A DNA stretch of 64,000 nt from the NCBI RefSeq assembly GCF_004795835.1, contig NZ_CP039249.1, positions 3,509,001 to 3,573,000 on the forward strand. Reading direction: 5' to 3'. Source of the DNA: Sphingomonas sp. PAMC26645. GTDB taxonomy: Bacteria; Pseudomonadota; Alphaproteobacteria; Sphingomonadales; Sphingomonadaceae. Numbering within the stretch: the stretch's first letter is position 1; each line of letters begins with the position of its first letter. Under the pieces are notes generated by a model. That model was not told the origin of the DNA, did no database searches, and was given only the letters and a program-made list of their open reading frames with translations. The position numbers and the translations under genes were made by a program. Positions 9,232 through 16,853 of the stretch are shown in pieces.

Positions 9232-9414
9232 ATGACTTACGCATTCCTCACGATTAGGCGCGAAGAGAACGGCCAGCAGGTTGTGCGCCGCCCCCGCGCG
9301 ACCGATGTGATCGGTCACGCGCTGCGTGGCGCGTTCGACGACACGCACTCGGTACCCGACGATATGATGATGATGTTGCGCCGCCTGGACGCGATGCCGC
9401 ATCGCCTCAACTGA
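9232..9414 (+). CDS. Small hypothetical protein, convergent with ecfG
   Basis: A 60-residue basic, histidine-containing protein beginning MTYAFLTIRREENGQQ with a run of four methionines near residue 46 (DDMMMMLRR). No family recognised. It ends 25 bases before the ecfG stop on the opposite strand. The ATG at 9232 has no strong Shine-Dalgarno; an in-frame start at 9154 would overlap the glnE start. A TATAAT sits at 9166-9171 but without a good -35. It reads like a real protein rather than a shadow, with moderate certainty. Confidence 0.55.
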   Translation: MTYAFLTIRREENGQQVVRRPRATDVIGHALRGAFDDTHSVPDDMMMMLRRLDAMPHRLN

Positions 9415-9439
9415 GCGATGCGGCCTCCGTTAATTGGAT

Positions 9440-10087
9440 TTAGCGACCGCGGCTAAGTTCTTCGACATCGCCCATGATCGAATCAAGTGCGGTCTTGCTC
9501 GTATCCGTCTCATGATCGCGTCGCGATGGTAGCGAACCATCGGTGAGGATCGTTTCGAGCGCAACGCGACCACGCGCAACACGACTCTTGATCGTGCCCA
9601 CGGCAACGCTGCAAATCTCGGCCGCCTCTTCATACGCAAAGCCACCCGCACCGACCAGGATCAGCGCTTCACGCTGCGGCTGAGGGAGATGCATCAACGC
9701 ACGCTGCATATCGCCCAGCTCGACGTGACGATCCTGGCTCGCAGGCGCAGCGAGGATACGGTCTGCGACCAGATCGTCCCACTCGCCCTTGAAGCGCGCA
9801 CGCCGCATCTGTGAAAGATACAGGTTGCGGAGGATGATGAACGTCCACGCGCGCATGTTCGTCCCAGCCTGAAACCGAAGACGCGCGGCCCAAGCCTTGA
9901 GCAGCGTTTCCTGCACGAGATCGTCGGCCAAGTCCCGGCTACCCGACAGCGAGCGACCGAACGCGCGCAAATGCGGGATCACCTGGGCAAGCTGAACCTT
10001 GAACTCGGCATCCGACAAGGAAACATGCTCGACCGGCTCGACAACGTTCTCGATTTCGTCATCCACGGGCGAAGCAGGCTGGGTCAT
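9440..10087 (-). CDS. ecfG: General stress response ECF sigma factor EcfG
   Basis: 215 residues, an ECF15/EcfG sigma factor that directs RNA polymerase to GGAAC/GTT promoters under stress. Region 2 is LADDLVQETLLKAW and region 4 runs from LPQPQREALILVGAGGF through the helix-turn-helix IKSRVARGR. An acidic N-terminal extension precedes region 2. The ATG at 10087 has GGA about eight bases upstream; the longer reading adds an unlikely 19 residues. It lies downstream of phyR and a 45-aa membrane ORF on the same strand; NepR, encoded divergently beyond phyR, should be its anti-sigma factor. Confidence 0.95.
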   Translation of the reverse strand: MTQPASPVDDEIENVVEPVEHVSLSDAEFKVQLAQVIPHLRAFGRSLSGSRDLADDLVQETLLKAWAARLRFQAGTNMRAWTFIILRNLYLSQMRRARFKGEWDDLVADRILAAPASQDRHVELGDMQRALMHLPQPQREALILVGAGGFAYEEAAEICSVAVGTIKSRVARGRVALETILTDGSLPSRRDHETDTSKTALDSIMGDVEELSRGR

Positions 10088-10183
10088 GGTAATCCGATCA
10101 ATCCCGATAAAACACTGCCGTACGCGGGCGACAGACATAGGCACAGGTCGCGGGAAATACCAGCGACCCGTTCATAATCCGGC

Positions 10184-10321
10184 TCAGCGCAGGATTATAA
10201 AGCCAAAGATAACAATGACCAAGACGAGGGAGATCGCCAGGATGTACCGGGTCATGTGCGGCGTGGCGCCAGCCCGTGCATCCTCGGTATCGATATGAAT
10301 TGGTTCGTTCGGATCAGCCAT
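10184..10321 (-). CDS. 45-residue single-span membrane protein between phyR and ecfG
   Basis: Reading minus from 10321 gives a polar acidic N-terminus (MADPNEPIHIDTEDARAG), then MTRYILAISLVLVIV and a further hydrophobic tail ending ILR, that is, one transmembrane helix at about residues 24-44. It is too short for ordinary ORF cutoffs but has a sensible start, composition and position inside the GSR locus. Upstream at 10330-10354 the sequence reads GGACC-N17-GTT, one base from the EcfG consensus, which would place the transcript start almost at the ATG. Function unknown. Confidence 0.65.
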   Translation of the reverse strand: MADPNEPIHIDTEDARAGATPHMTRYILAISLVLVIVIFGFIILR

Positions 10322-10329
10322 AGTCACCA

Positions 10330-10354
10330 AACTCGCGAAAAACGTTTTGGGTCC
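10330..10354 (-). promoter_or_regulatory. Imperfect EcfG-type promoter
   Basis: On the minus strand GGACC is followed by 17 bases and GTT, one mismatch from GGAAC-N17-GTT. It lies directly before the 45-aa ORF and upstream of ecfG. If used, the mRNA would be leaderless or nearly so. The mismatch makes it tentative. Confidence 0.35.
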
Positions 10355-10395
10355 GTAACCGTCTTGCGGTCACGAACCCGATACGCGCCGCCGCT

Positions 10396-11199
10396 TCAGA
10401 CGGTCGGGACGGTCGCCTGGTCGAAGAACAGTGCCTGGCTGATCGCGGCCTTCACGGTCGAACGCTGGAACGGCTTGGTGATCAGGAACGTCGGCTCGGG
10501 ACGCTCGCCGGTCAGCAGACGCTCGGGGAACGCGGTGATGAAGATCACCGGGACCTCGAATTCGGCCAGGATGTCCTTGACCGCGTCGATGCCCGAGCTG
10601 TCGTCGGCGAGCTGAATGTCCGCGAGCACGAGGCCGGGACGCATTTCCATCGCCAGGGCGACGGCTTCGTCACGCGTAACCGCAACGCCGGTGACATCGT
10701 GACCAAGATCGCGGACGATCGTCTCGATATCCATCGCGATGATCGGCTCGTCCTCGATGATGAGGACCTTGGCGCGGGTCTGGTTTTCGATCTCGGACAG
10801 CGCGTCGGCGACTAGATCGTCTACTTCGCTGGTATCGACTTCGATCAGATACGCGGCGTCCTCAGGCGTGAAGCCTTCCATCGCGGTCAGCAGCAGTGCC
10901 TGACGCGACAGCGGAGTCATCCGTGCGAGGCGAGCGCGGGCAACGGCTTCGTGACCCTCCGCATCGCCGACGCTCTCGTCACCGACCTCGTCGAAGTTTG
11001 CAGAGTTCCAGATCGCCTGGAACATGCGGTACAGGCCGAGACGGGGGTCAACGTCGCGGGGGAATTCCCCGGGCGCGGCGACGATCGCCTCAAGCGTGGC
11101 GCGCACGTATTTGTCGCCGTGCATCTGGCTGCCGGTCAGGGCCCGGCCGTAGCGCCGCAAAAATGGAAGGTGCGGTGCAAGTTGCTGTCCAAGAGACAT
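10396..11199 (-). CDS. phyR: General stress response anti-anti-sigma response regulator PhyR
   Basis: 267 residues. The N-terminal half (about 1-125) is a sigma-factor-like domain starting MSLGQQLAPHLPFLRRYGRA, and the C-terminal half (about 143-262) is a receiver with acidic residues IIEDEP, phospho-acceptor Asp194 in VLADIQL, Thr in FITAFP and Lys in TKPF. Phosphorylated PhyR exposes the sigma-like domain to bind NepR and release EcfG. The start at 11199 gives the family length and has GGGAG 13 bases upstream; longer in-frame sequence is non-coding. It is divergent from nepR-phyP. Confidence 0.97.
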   Translation of the reverse strand: MSLGQQLAPHLPFLRRYGRALTGSQMHGDKYVRATLEAIVAAPGEFPRDVDPRLGLYRMFQAIWNSANFDEVGDESVGDAEGHEAVARARLARMTPLSRQALLLTAMEGFTPEDAAYLIEVDTSEVDDLVADALSEIENQTRAKVLIIEDEPIIAMDIETIVRDLGHDVTGVAVTRDEAVALAMEMRPGLVLADIQLADDSSGIDAVKDILAEFEVPVIFITAFPERLLTGERPEPTFLITKPFQRSTVKAAISQALFFDQATVPTV

Positions 11200-11353
11200 G
11201 GGTAACGAATACTCCCTGATCCTACGCGGCCCCTCATGTGTCGGGTGGCTCGCGTCATTGCAATGGTGTCGGTCGAAAATGCCCCGTGTCCACGCCATCG
11301 CCACCAGGTATCGGCAGCAATCGAGCGGAGATGCGTATTTTTCGCTCGGATGT

Positions 11354-11378
11354 GGAACCATCCAGACGCTATTTGGTT
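11354..11378 (+). promoter_or_regulatory. EcfG-dependent promoter of nepR-phyP
   Basis: GGAAC at 11354-11358 is followed by exactly 17 bases and GTT at 11376-11378, matching the GGAAC-N16/17-GTT consensus of EcfG sigma factors. Transcription would start near 11385, giving a leader of about 90 bases before nepR. It implies autoregulation of the GSR. Confidence 0.8.
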
Positions 11379-11477
11379 TCACGAACATGTTTCGCGAGTA
11401 TGTAGTCCGGTGCCCAAGGGCGCAGTTTTGCTCGTCATCACAGATTGGTTTGCGTCGTGCAGGGGGAAGTTTTGAGT

Positions 11478-11636
11478 TTGGGCCACGACACGGAGAAGAC
11501 AGTGCCTGCAACGAAACCCGCCAAGGTCCCTGATAAGGACCAACAAATGGGTTCGGCGTTGCGCTCGGTGTATCAGAAGACCGTGGACGAGACGATCCCG
11601 GACGACCTTCTCGAACTCCTCGGCAAGCTGGACTGA
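11478..11636 (+). CDS. nepR: Anti-sigma factor NepR
   Basis: 52 residues from a TTG start. The conserved NepR core LRSVYQKTVDETIPDDLLELLGKL fills the C-terminal half and forms the two helices that clamp EcfG or PhyR. There is no ATG or GTG in a suitable position; the TTG at 11478 lies eight bases after a strong AGGGGGAAG ribosome-binding site (11461-11469), and another TTG at 11472 is possible. phyP follows after two bases. The rare start may keep NepR low relative to EcfG, which is inference. Confidence 0.88.
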   Translation: MGHDTEKTVPATKPAKVPDKDQQMGSALRSVYQKTVDETIPDDLLELLGKLD

Positions 11637-11638
11637 CG

Positions 11639-13264
11639 GTGGGCCGCGAGCCCATAGCGACCGCTGTAGATACGACCTCCCCGGAGCTAGCGCCGCTAAA
11701 CAAACGCCGCCTGCTGTCCGCGATGGGCAGTTTACCGACCGGCGCCAAACTCTTTCTGATCATCAGTGCGGCGCTCTTGCCGCTGGCCTTGATCGCGGTG
11801 TTTGCCACGTTGCAGACGACGCGATTGGCTGATGCAGAGGCGCGTGCTCGGTTGCGCGTGACGGCGGATGAAAGCGCGCGCGCCATCGCGATCGAACTCG
11901 TCGGCGACATGACCGCGCTTAGGGTTGCGGTGAACGCGCTCGGAACCGATCCTGCCGATGCCCCGAGCTGCGCACGCGCCCAGGGCGTATTTGCGCAGCA
12001 ATCCTCTGCAGGGACCCGCTTCATCATCACCGACCGCGCAGGCCATGTCCTGTGCGGCGTTCCACTGCCCAACCCAGTGACCGTGCGGCAGGACAACATG
12101 CCCGTGGCCGCAGCGATCGTCCCCGACAATGGACTCATCCTCGCGATTTCCGGTCCCAGCGGCGACACGTCCGCCCGCGCCTTCTTCCCCCGTGCCTTCC
12201 TGGAGAAGATCGGGCGCCCCTCGACGCGCGCGTCCGCGTTCAGCAGCGCGATCGTGCTCGACGAGGACGCGCTTCACCTCGAGACGATTGCCGACGAGCG
12301 CCCGCTCGATCGTATGGAGACGATGCGGACCGAACTCGGCGTCGCTGGGCTTGCCTTGCGCACCAGCATTCGCAGTGCACCAGTCACGTCGTCCTTGATC
12401 GTGGCGATGCTGTTGCCGCTGTTGATGTGGATCGCCGCGGCGAGCATAGCGTGGTTCGTGGTCGACCGGCTTTTGATCCGCCCGCTCCGCCGCCTGCGCG
12501 GTGCGGTCGCCGCCTTCACGCCCGGTGAGGAACTCGACTTCGGCACCGTCCACACGCTGCCCGCACAGGAAATTCGCGAACTGGGAGAAACTTTCCAGTC
12601 GATCAGCCGGACGGTTGCGTTGCACGAGGCCGGCCTTGCCGAAGGACTCGTGCGCCAGACCAAGCTTACGCGCGAGGTGCACCACCGCGTGAAGAACAAC
12701 CTTCAGGTTATCTCCAGCCTGATCAACTTTCACGCCCGCAGCGCCCCCAGCCCCGACGCCACCGCAGCTTACTCGTCGATCCAGCGCCGCGTCGATGCGC
12801 TGGCCGTGGTTCACCGCAATCACTTCGCCGAGCTCGAGGAAAACCGTGGGCTGAACCTGCGGACGATGATCGGGGAGCTTTCCGCCAACATCCGCGCGAC
12901 AGCGTCGGATCGCTCGCACGGCCTGGGCATCACGCTCGATATCGATCCGTATCTGGTCAATCAGGACGTCGCGGTCGCGCTGGCGTTCCTGGTGACGGAG
13001 ACGATCGAACTGGCGATGAGCTGCGATCCTGCAGCGCAGATCAGGATTGTCGTGAAGCCCGCCGACAAGCTCGCCGACAAACCCGACCGGGCTGTTGTCC
13101 GCGTCGTTTCGCGTGCGCTGGTCGAGAGCGATGCGTTCCGAGAGGCCCTGTCGCGCTATGGTCGCGTCATGGAAGGCCTTTCGCGCCAGTTGCGGTCGCC
13201 TCTCCACCACGATCCACTGGTCGGCGCGTACGAGATCGCCTTCGCCATTACCGGGCGCAACTAA
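11639..13264 (+). CDS. phyP: PhyP-type sensor (HisKA_2 family) of the general stress response
   Basis: 541 residues: transmembrane helix at about 35-58, a periplasmic sensor region, a second helix near 253-276, a HAMP-like linker and a HisKA_2 dimerisation domain with EVHHRVKNNLQVISSLI, whose histidine before Arg is residue 349. The following ATP-binding domain is degenerate: the N-box reads LVTETIELAM, without the usual Asn, and no DNGxG or GLG glycine box can be found. In Sphingomonas melonis Fr1 the corresponding protein PhyP negatively regulates PhyR, consistent with a phosphatase. The GTG start directly follows nepR and lacks a clear ribosome-binding site, suggesting coupling; Met29 is an alternative. 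Confidence 0.88.
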   Translation: MGREPIATAVDTTSPELAPLNKRRLLSAMGSLPTGAKLFLIISAALLPLALIAVFATLQTTRLADAEARARLRVTADESARAIAIELVGDMTALRVAVNALGTDPADAPSCARAQGVFAQQSSAGTRFIITDRAGHVLCGVPLPNPVTVRQDNMPVAAAIVPDNGLILAISGPSGDTSARAFFPRAFLEKIGRPSTRASAFSSAIVLDEDALHLETIADERPLDRMETMRTELGVAGLALRTSIRSAPVTSSLIVAMLLPLLMWIAAASIAWFVVDRLLIRPLRRLRGAVAAFTPGEELDFGTVHTLPAQEIRELGETFQSISRTVALHEAGLAEGLVRQTKLTREVHHRVKNNLQVISSLINFHARSAPSPDATAAYSSIQRRVDALAVVHRNHFAELEENRGLNLRTMIGELSANIRATASDRSHGLGITLDIDPYLVNQDVAVALAFLVTETIELAMSCDPAAQIRIVVKPADKLADKPDRAVVRVVSRALVESDAFREALSRYGRVMEGLSRQLRSPLHHDPLVGAYEIAFAITGRN

Positions 13265-13333
13265 GCCTTTTCTGCAACATCGGCTGATCCATATCAAACG
13301 ACGCATTTAATTGAATAGATTCGAAGAAAAGCG

Positions 13334-13358
13334 GGAACCGACCATCGCCGTTGCCGTT
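13334..13358 (+). promoter_or_regulatory. EcfG-dependent promoter downstream of phyP
   Basis: GGAAC at 13334-13338, 17 bases, then GTT at 13356-13358 (with CC before it, as in the strong CGTT form). It matches the consensus perfectly. The nearest ORF downstream is entericidin at 13571, but a terminator-like hairpin at 13412-13458 lies between, so the primary product is probably a short RNA. Confidence 0.8.
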
Positions 13359-13364
13359 CTATAC

Positions 13365-13463
13365 TTCGGATAGCGACTTTATGCCCCCCCCGCTCTCGCT
13401 ATCCAGAACACAGGCCCGGTAGCACACCCTCCCCCCCCCTGGTGATGCTGCCGGGCCTTTATT
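13365..13463 (+). ncRNA. Candidate EcfG-dependent C-rich small RNA (GsrN-like)
   Basis: The predicted transcript starts about seven bases after the EcfG -10 element. Hairpin 1 has a perfect 9-bp stem, GGATAGCGA at 13368-13376 with TCGCTATCC at 13396-13404, and a 19-base loop containing eight consecutive C. Hairpin 2 has a 13-bp stem (13412-13424 with 13446-13458, one G-U pair), a loop containing CCTCCCCCCCCC, and ends in TTTATT, so it looks like an intrinsic terminator. C-rich loops pair with ribosome-binding sites. Caulobacter GsrN is a sigma-T (EcfG-class)-dependent small RNA with a C-rich loop, so this may be its sphingomonad counterpart. No ORF fits this stretch. Confidence 0.7.
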
Positions 13464-13570
13464 CCGAAAATTGCCTTTTCATGCCGGGCGTTGGTTCCAG
13501 CGGCGGAACGAATGGCGCCCCCGAACATTCCCCCTCCCGTGGCATTCAAGCCCTTCTAGGAGGAAGTATC

Positions 13571-13705
13571 ATGCGTAAGTTGGTTGGACTGGCGATTGTA
13601 GCCAGCGCTTTGATGGTGTCGGCATGCAACACGGTCGAGGGCGCAGGCAAGGACGTGGCTTCGGCGGGCAAGACCGTCGCGAAGACCGCGGACAACGCCA
13701 AGTAA
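13571..13705 (+). CDS. Entericidin A/B family lipoprotein
   Basis: A 44-residue lipoprotein precursor: MRKLVGLAIVASALMVSAC with the lipobox VSAC, then a Gly/Ala/Lys-rich tail with two GK-VA repeats (AGKDVASAGKTVA). The ribosome-binding site AGGAGGA lies eight bases before the ATG. Entericidins are tiny envelope lipoproteins linked to stress and osmotic adaptation. It lies downstream of the EcfG promoter at 13334, so read-through past the small RNA terminator could add stress control, which is inference. Confidence 0.9.
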   Translation: MRKLVGLAIVASALMVSACNTVEGAGKDVASAGKTVAKTADNAK

Positions 13706-13726
13706 GCCTTTGCGCTTATGATAATG

Positions 13727-13763
13727 AAAAGGGGCCCGGTGCACATGCACCGGGCCCCTTTTT
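13727..13763. terminator. Bidirectional intrinsic terminator
   Basis: A perfect 13-bp stem, GGGGCCCGGTGCA at 13731-13743 with TGCACCGGGCCCC at 13746-13758, and a two-base loop; AAAA precedes it and TTTTT follows. It lies between the convergent entericidin and tatC genes and can terminate both. Confidence 0.93.
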
Positions 13764-13806
13764 CGTACTGGCCTTGCGGTTCGGTTCGTATAGGCCCCGC
13801 GGCGGG

Positions 13807-14589
13807 TCAGCTCTCGACGATGTCGGTGGACTCACCCTCGACCGCCTTGGCCTTTGCCCGGCTACGCTCGGTGAACCAGATCCCGATCAGTGCGAGTTCG
13901 TACAGGATCACCAGCGGGATCGCGAGCAGCAGCTGCGAGCCGATATCCGGCGGCGTCAGCACCGCTGCAATCGCGAATGCCGCGACGATCGCATAGCGCC
14001 GCGCGCCGATCAGTTGCTTGCGCGTGACGATCCCTGCCCGCTCGAGCAGCATCAGCAGGACCGGCAACAGGAACGAGATGCCGAAGCCGAACAGGAACTG
14101 CATCGTGAACGAGAGGTAGTTGCCGATCGCCGGCAGCGCTTCGCGATGGATCCCGCCGACCATCCCGTCGAAGCCGAGCAGGAAGTGCAGCGCCATCGGA
14201 ATCGCGACGTAATAGGCCATCGCAGCACCCGTCAGGAACAGCACGGGCGTCGCGAGGATGAACGGCAACAGCGCGCCGCGTTCCTTCTTGTAGAGGCCCG
14301 GCGCGACGAACTGCCACACCTGGTTCGCGATCACCGGGAATGACAGCATCATCGCGGCGAAGAACGCCACCTTGATCTGGACGAAAAACGCCTCGAAGAT
14401 CTCGGTATAGATCACCTTGTTCTGACCGGCCGCGAGCAGCGGGTGAACCAGGAAGCCGAAGATATTCTCGGCGAAATACATCGCCACTGCGAACGTCACG
14501 ACCAGCGCGGCGATGCAGTAGAGCAGCCGCCGCCGCAGCTCGATCAGATGGTCGAGCAACGGCGCCCGGCTTTCGTCGATCTCGCTCAT
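13807..14589 (-). CDS. tatC: Sec-independent protein translocase subunit TatC
   Basis: 260 residues, six transmembrane helices. The N-terminal signature SRAPLLDHLIELRRRLLYC, the FxEKxxP-like loop region and the PVIANQVWQFVAPGLYKKER segment are typical. TatC with TatB recognises twin-arginine signal peptides. It ends the scpA-scpB-tatA-tatB-tatC cluster, 43 bases after tatB. Possible client proteins include the M24 peptidase at 46077-47357, which has a twin-arginine leader. Confidence 0.97.
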   Translation of the reverse strand: MSEIDESRAPLLDHLIELRRRLLYCIAALVVTFAVAMYFAENIFGFLVHPLLAAGQNKVIYTEIFEAFFVQIKVAFFAAMMLSFPVIANQVWQFVAPGLYKKERGALLPFILATPVLFLTGAAMAYYVAIPMALHFLLGFDGMVGGIHREALPAIGNYLSFTMQFLFGFGISFLLPVLLMLLERAGIVTRKQLIGARRYAIVAAFAIAAVLTPPDIGSQLLLAIPLVILYELALIGIWFTERSRAKAKAVEGESTDIVES

Positions 14590-14632
14590 GTCTGGCTTTC
14601 GGCGTTATGAGGGGCGATATCGCCCACTGCGT

Positions 14633-15157
14633 TCACGATGACGCCACGTCGGACTTGCCGGACTTGTCGTCGGGATGGGGCACCGTCGGCGCCGGCGTAT
14701 CCAGCGGTCCGTCGAACAAGTCCGGACCGCGATCGGCGACCGGCCTGTGCTCCTGGTCGGACGGTACCGGCGAAGGATGCCCGGACGCGGCCGCCACTAC
14801 CGGCTTCTCGACCATCACCGGCTCGTCGGTATGATCGACGGACCGATAATCACGGCGGTGCTCCTCCGTCTCCGGCGAGTGCACCACCTGCGTGGTATCG
14901 GCCGTCGAGTCCGTGCCCGTCTGCGGATGCTCGCGCATGATGCGTTCGTTTTCCGACGCCCAGCGCTTTTCCATCTCTTCAAGTTCGGCCTCGCGAACCA
15001 TTGAGTCGAAGCCCGAACGAAACTGCCGCGCGACGCCACGCGCCTTGCCGACCCAATAGCCGACCACGCGCATCGCCTTGGGCAAATCCTTCGGACCGAT
15101 CACGACGAGCGCGACGAAGGCCACGAGCAGAAACTCGGAGGGCGCGATATCGAACAT
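14633..15157 (-). CDS. tatB: Sec-independent protein translocase subunit TatB
   Basis: 174 residues. MFDIAPSEFLLVAFVALVVIGPKDLP is the N-terminal transmembrane helix and hinge, followed by an amphipathic helix and a long acidic, proline-rich tail. The conserved Glu8 and the GPKDLP hinge are present. TatB forms the receptor complex with TatC in the inner membrane. tatA lies 38 bases upstream. Confidence 0.96.
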   Translation of the reverse strand: MFDIAPSEFLLVAFVALVVIGPKDLPKAMRVVGYWVGKARGVARQFRSGFDSMVREAELEEMEKRWASENERIMREHPQTGTDSTADTTQVVHSPETEEHRRDYRSVDHTDEPVMVEKPVVAAASGHPSPVPSDQEHRPVADRGPDLFDGPLDTPAPTVPHPDDKSGKSDVASS

Positions 15158-15195
15158 TCAGCCGCGCCTATCTAGGGTCGTCAACTCTGCCGGCT

Positions 15196-15441
15196 TCAGG
15201 CAGGACGGTCGTCGCGGACGCGATTACCGTCGCGATCGAACGCCGGATCGGCAGTCTTCTGCGCTTCGATCCGTGCCGATGGCTTGGCCGGCGTCTCGTC
15301 GTCGTTCTCGGACATGCCCTTCTTGAAGTTCTTCACGCCCTTGGCGACGTCGCCCATCAGGTTCGAGAATCGGCCGCCGCCGAGAAGGAGGATCGCGACG
15401 ACCGCGAGAACGAGCAAGTGAATCGGGCTAAAACCGCCCAT
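15196..15441 (-). CDS. tatA: Sec-independent protein translocase subunit TatA
   Basis: 81 residues: a short N-terminal helix (IHLLVLAVVAILLLGGGRF) followed by the amphipathic segment SNLMGDVAKGVKNFKKGM and a charged tail. The GGGRF hinge is found in alphaproteobacterial TatA. It forms the translocation pore or membrane-weakening oligomer of the Tat system. scpB ends 35 bases upstream. Confidence 0.95.
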   Translation of the reverse strand: MGGFSPIHLLVLAVVAILLLGGGRFSNLMGDVAKGVKNFKKGMSENDDETPAKPSARIEAQKTADPAFDRDGNRVRDDRPA

Positions 15442-15476
15442 GGCAATTCTCCTGGAAACTGAACCCTATCTAAGCC

Positions 15477-16079
15477 TCATCCTGCCGCTTTGCCAGCCAC
15501 CTCACCATCTTCCCGGTCGTCTTCGCTATCTTCGAGGCGATCGAATGCGAGATCGACCGGATCGAGCAGCCCCGCGGCGCGCAAATCGTCCATTCCCGGC
15601 AGGTCGCGGCGGCTCTGCAGGCCGAAATGGACGAGGAATGCAGGCGTGGTCGCGAACATTAGCGGGCGTCCCGGCACTTCGCGTCGCCCCGCCGGCTTCA
15701 CCCAGCCCGCCTCCATCAGGACATCGAGCGTCCCCTTCGAAATCTGCACGCCGCGAATCGCCTCGATTTCCGCACGAGTTACGGGTTCGTGGTAGGCGAT
15801 CATCGCGAGCGTCTCGATCCCCGCGCGGCTGAGCTTGCGCGGTTCCTCGCGGTCGCGGCGGAGCATGTGTGCCATGTCGGCCGCGGTCTGGAACTGCCAG
15901 CGCTCGCCGCGCCGGACGATGGCGATGCCGCGGCCGGCATAGTCGGTGGTAAGTTGGTCGAGTGCCGCGCGGACGTCGCCGGTGCCGACATGCGCGCGGA
16001 TCGCGTCGAGCGTCAGCGGAGTCTCCGCCGCGAACAGCACCGCCTCGACGGCGCGCGTGAAATCGTCGGGCGGGGTCAC
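15477..16079 (-). CDS. scpB: Segregation and condensation protein B
   Basis: 200 residues from the GTG at 16079, which overlaps the scpA stop (GTGA). It has the tandem winged-helix pattern of ScpB: AVEAVLFAAETPLTLDAI, RKLSRAGIETLAMIAYHEPVTRAEIEAIRG and TLDVLMEAGWVKPAGRREVPGRP. With Smc and ScpA it forms the condensin that organises chromosome segregation. The start is set by the overlap; longer in-frame reading runs antiparallel through scpA. Confidence 0.94.
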   Translation of the reverse strand: MTPPDDFTRAVEAVLFAAETPLTLDAIRAHVGTGDVRAALDQLTTDYAGRGIAIVRRGERWQFQTAADMAHMLRRDREEPRKLSRAGIETLAMIAYHEPVTRAEIEAIRGVQISKGTLDVLMEAGWVKPAGRREVPGRPLMFATTPAFLVHFGLQSRRDLPGMDDLRAAGLLDPVDLAFDRLEDSEDDREDGEVAGKAAG

Positions 16080-16798
16080 GCGCGGGCTCTCAGATACAGC
16101 GGCGCAAAGGGTGACGCCTGGCGCAGTTCGATCTTCCCCTGCCGTGCGAGTTCGAGCGCCGCGACGAAGCTCGATGCCAGCGCCGACCGCCGGAGACGCT
16201 CGCCCGCTTCGGGGAGGAAGCTTTCGATCACGCTCCAGTCGATCCGCTCGCCCACCAGCATCGACACGCGCTCGAGCGCTGCATCCAGCGTCATCACCTC
16301 GCGGTCGGCGACGACATGCATCACTGGTCGCGTCCGCGCGGAGATGCGGCCGTACGCGGCGATCAGGTCGAAGATCTCGGCCTGCCACGTGGCCTTGCGC
16401 ACCGTTCGCAGTCCCTCGGGCGCGCCGCGCAGGAACACGTCTCGCCCGGTGCGATCGCGCGCCATCAGCCGCGCACCGGCCTCGCGCATCGCGCTCAGGC
16501 GTTCGAGCCTCAGTTGGAGCCGCAGCGCCAGTTCCTCCGGGTCGGGCTCGGCGAGCGGATCGCGCGGCAGGAGCAGCGCCGACTTCAGATACGCCAGCCA
16601 CGCTGCCATCACGAGATAGTCTGCGGCGAGTTCCAGCTTCAGCGCGCGCGCGGAGTCGACGTACGCCAGATACTGCTCGACCAGCGCGAGGATCGAGATT
16701 TTCCGCAGATCGACCTTCTGTCCGCGCGCGAGTGACAGCAGCAGATCGAGCGGCCCCTCCCATCCGTCGAGATCCAGGGTCAGTTGCGCATCGTCCAT
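16076..16798 (-). CDS. scpA: Segregation and condensation protein A
   Basis: 240 residues of the kleisin family that bridges the Smc heads. The N-terminal helix bundle begins LDGWEGPLDLLLSLARGQKVDL and is followed by ISILALVEQYLAYV and LVMAAWLAYLKSALLLP, all hallmark segments; the C-terminal winged helix ends LAPLY-like (PFAPLYLRARA). It normally follows nagZ in sphingomonads; here a plus-strand gene pair lies between. Confidence 0.94.
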   Translation of the reverse strand: MDDAQLTLDLDGWEGPLDLLLSLARGQKVDLRKISILALVEQYLAYVDSARALKLELAADYLVMAAWLAYLKSALLLPRDPLAEPDPEELALRLQLRLERLSAMREAGARLMARDRTGRDVFLRGAPEGLRTVRKATWQAEIFDLIAAYGRISARTRPVMHVVADREVMTLDAALERVSMLVGERIDWSVIESFLPEAGERLRRSALASSFVAALELARQGKIELRQASPFAPLYLRARA

Positions 16799-16853
16799 TG
16801 CCGGACGCTACAGCGCGCGCTGCCGGGCATCCACCCTTCACGTTTGACGCACG

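Noticed and set aside
11200..12168. A 590-residue reading that extends PhyR upstream
   Set aside because: The extension runs antisense through nepR and phyP and has no domain; PhyR starts at 11199.
13505..13530. A second GGAAC closer to the entericidin gene
   Set aside because: ATT instead of GTT follows at 17 bases; not a credible EcfG -10.
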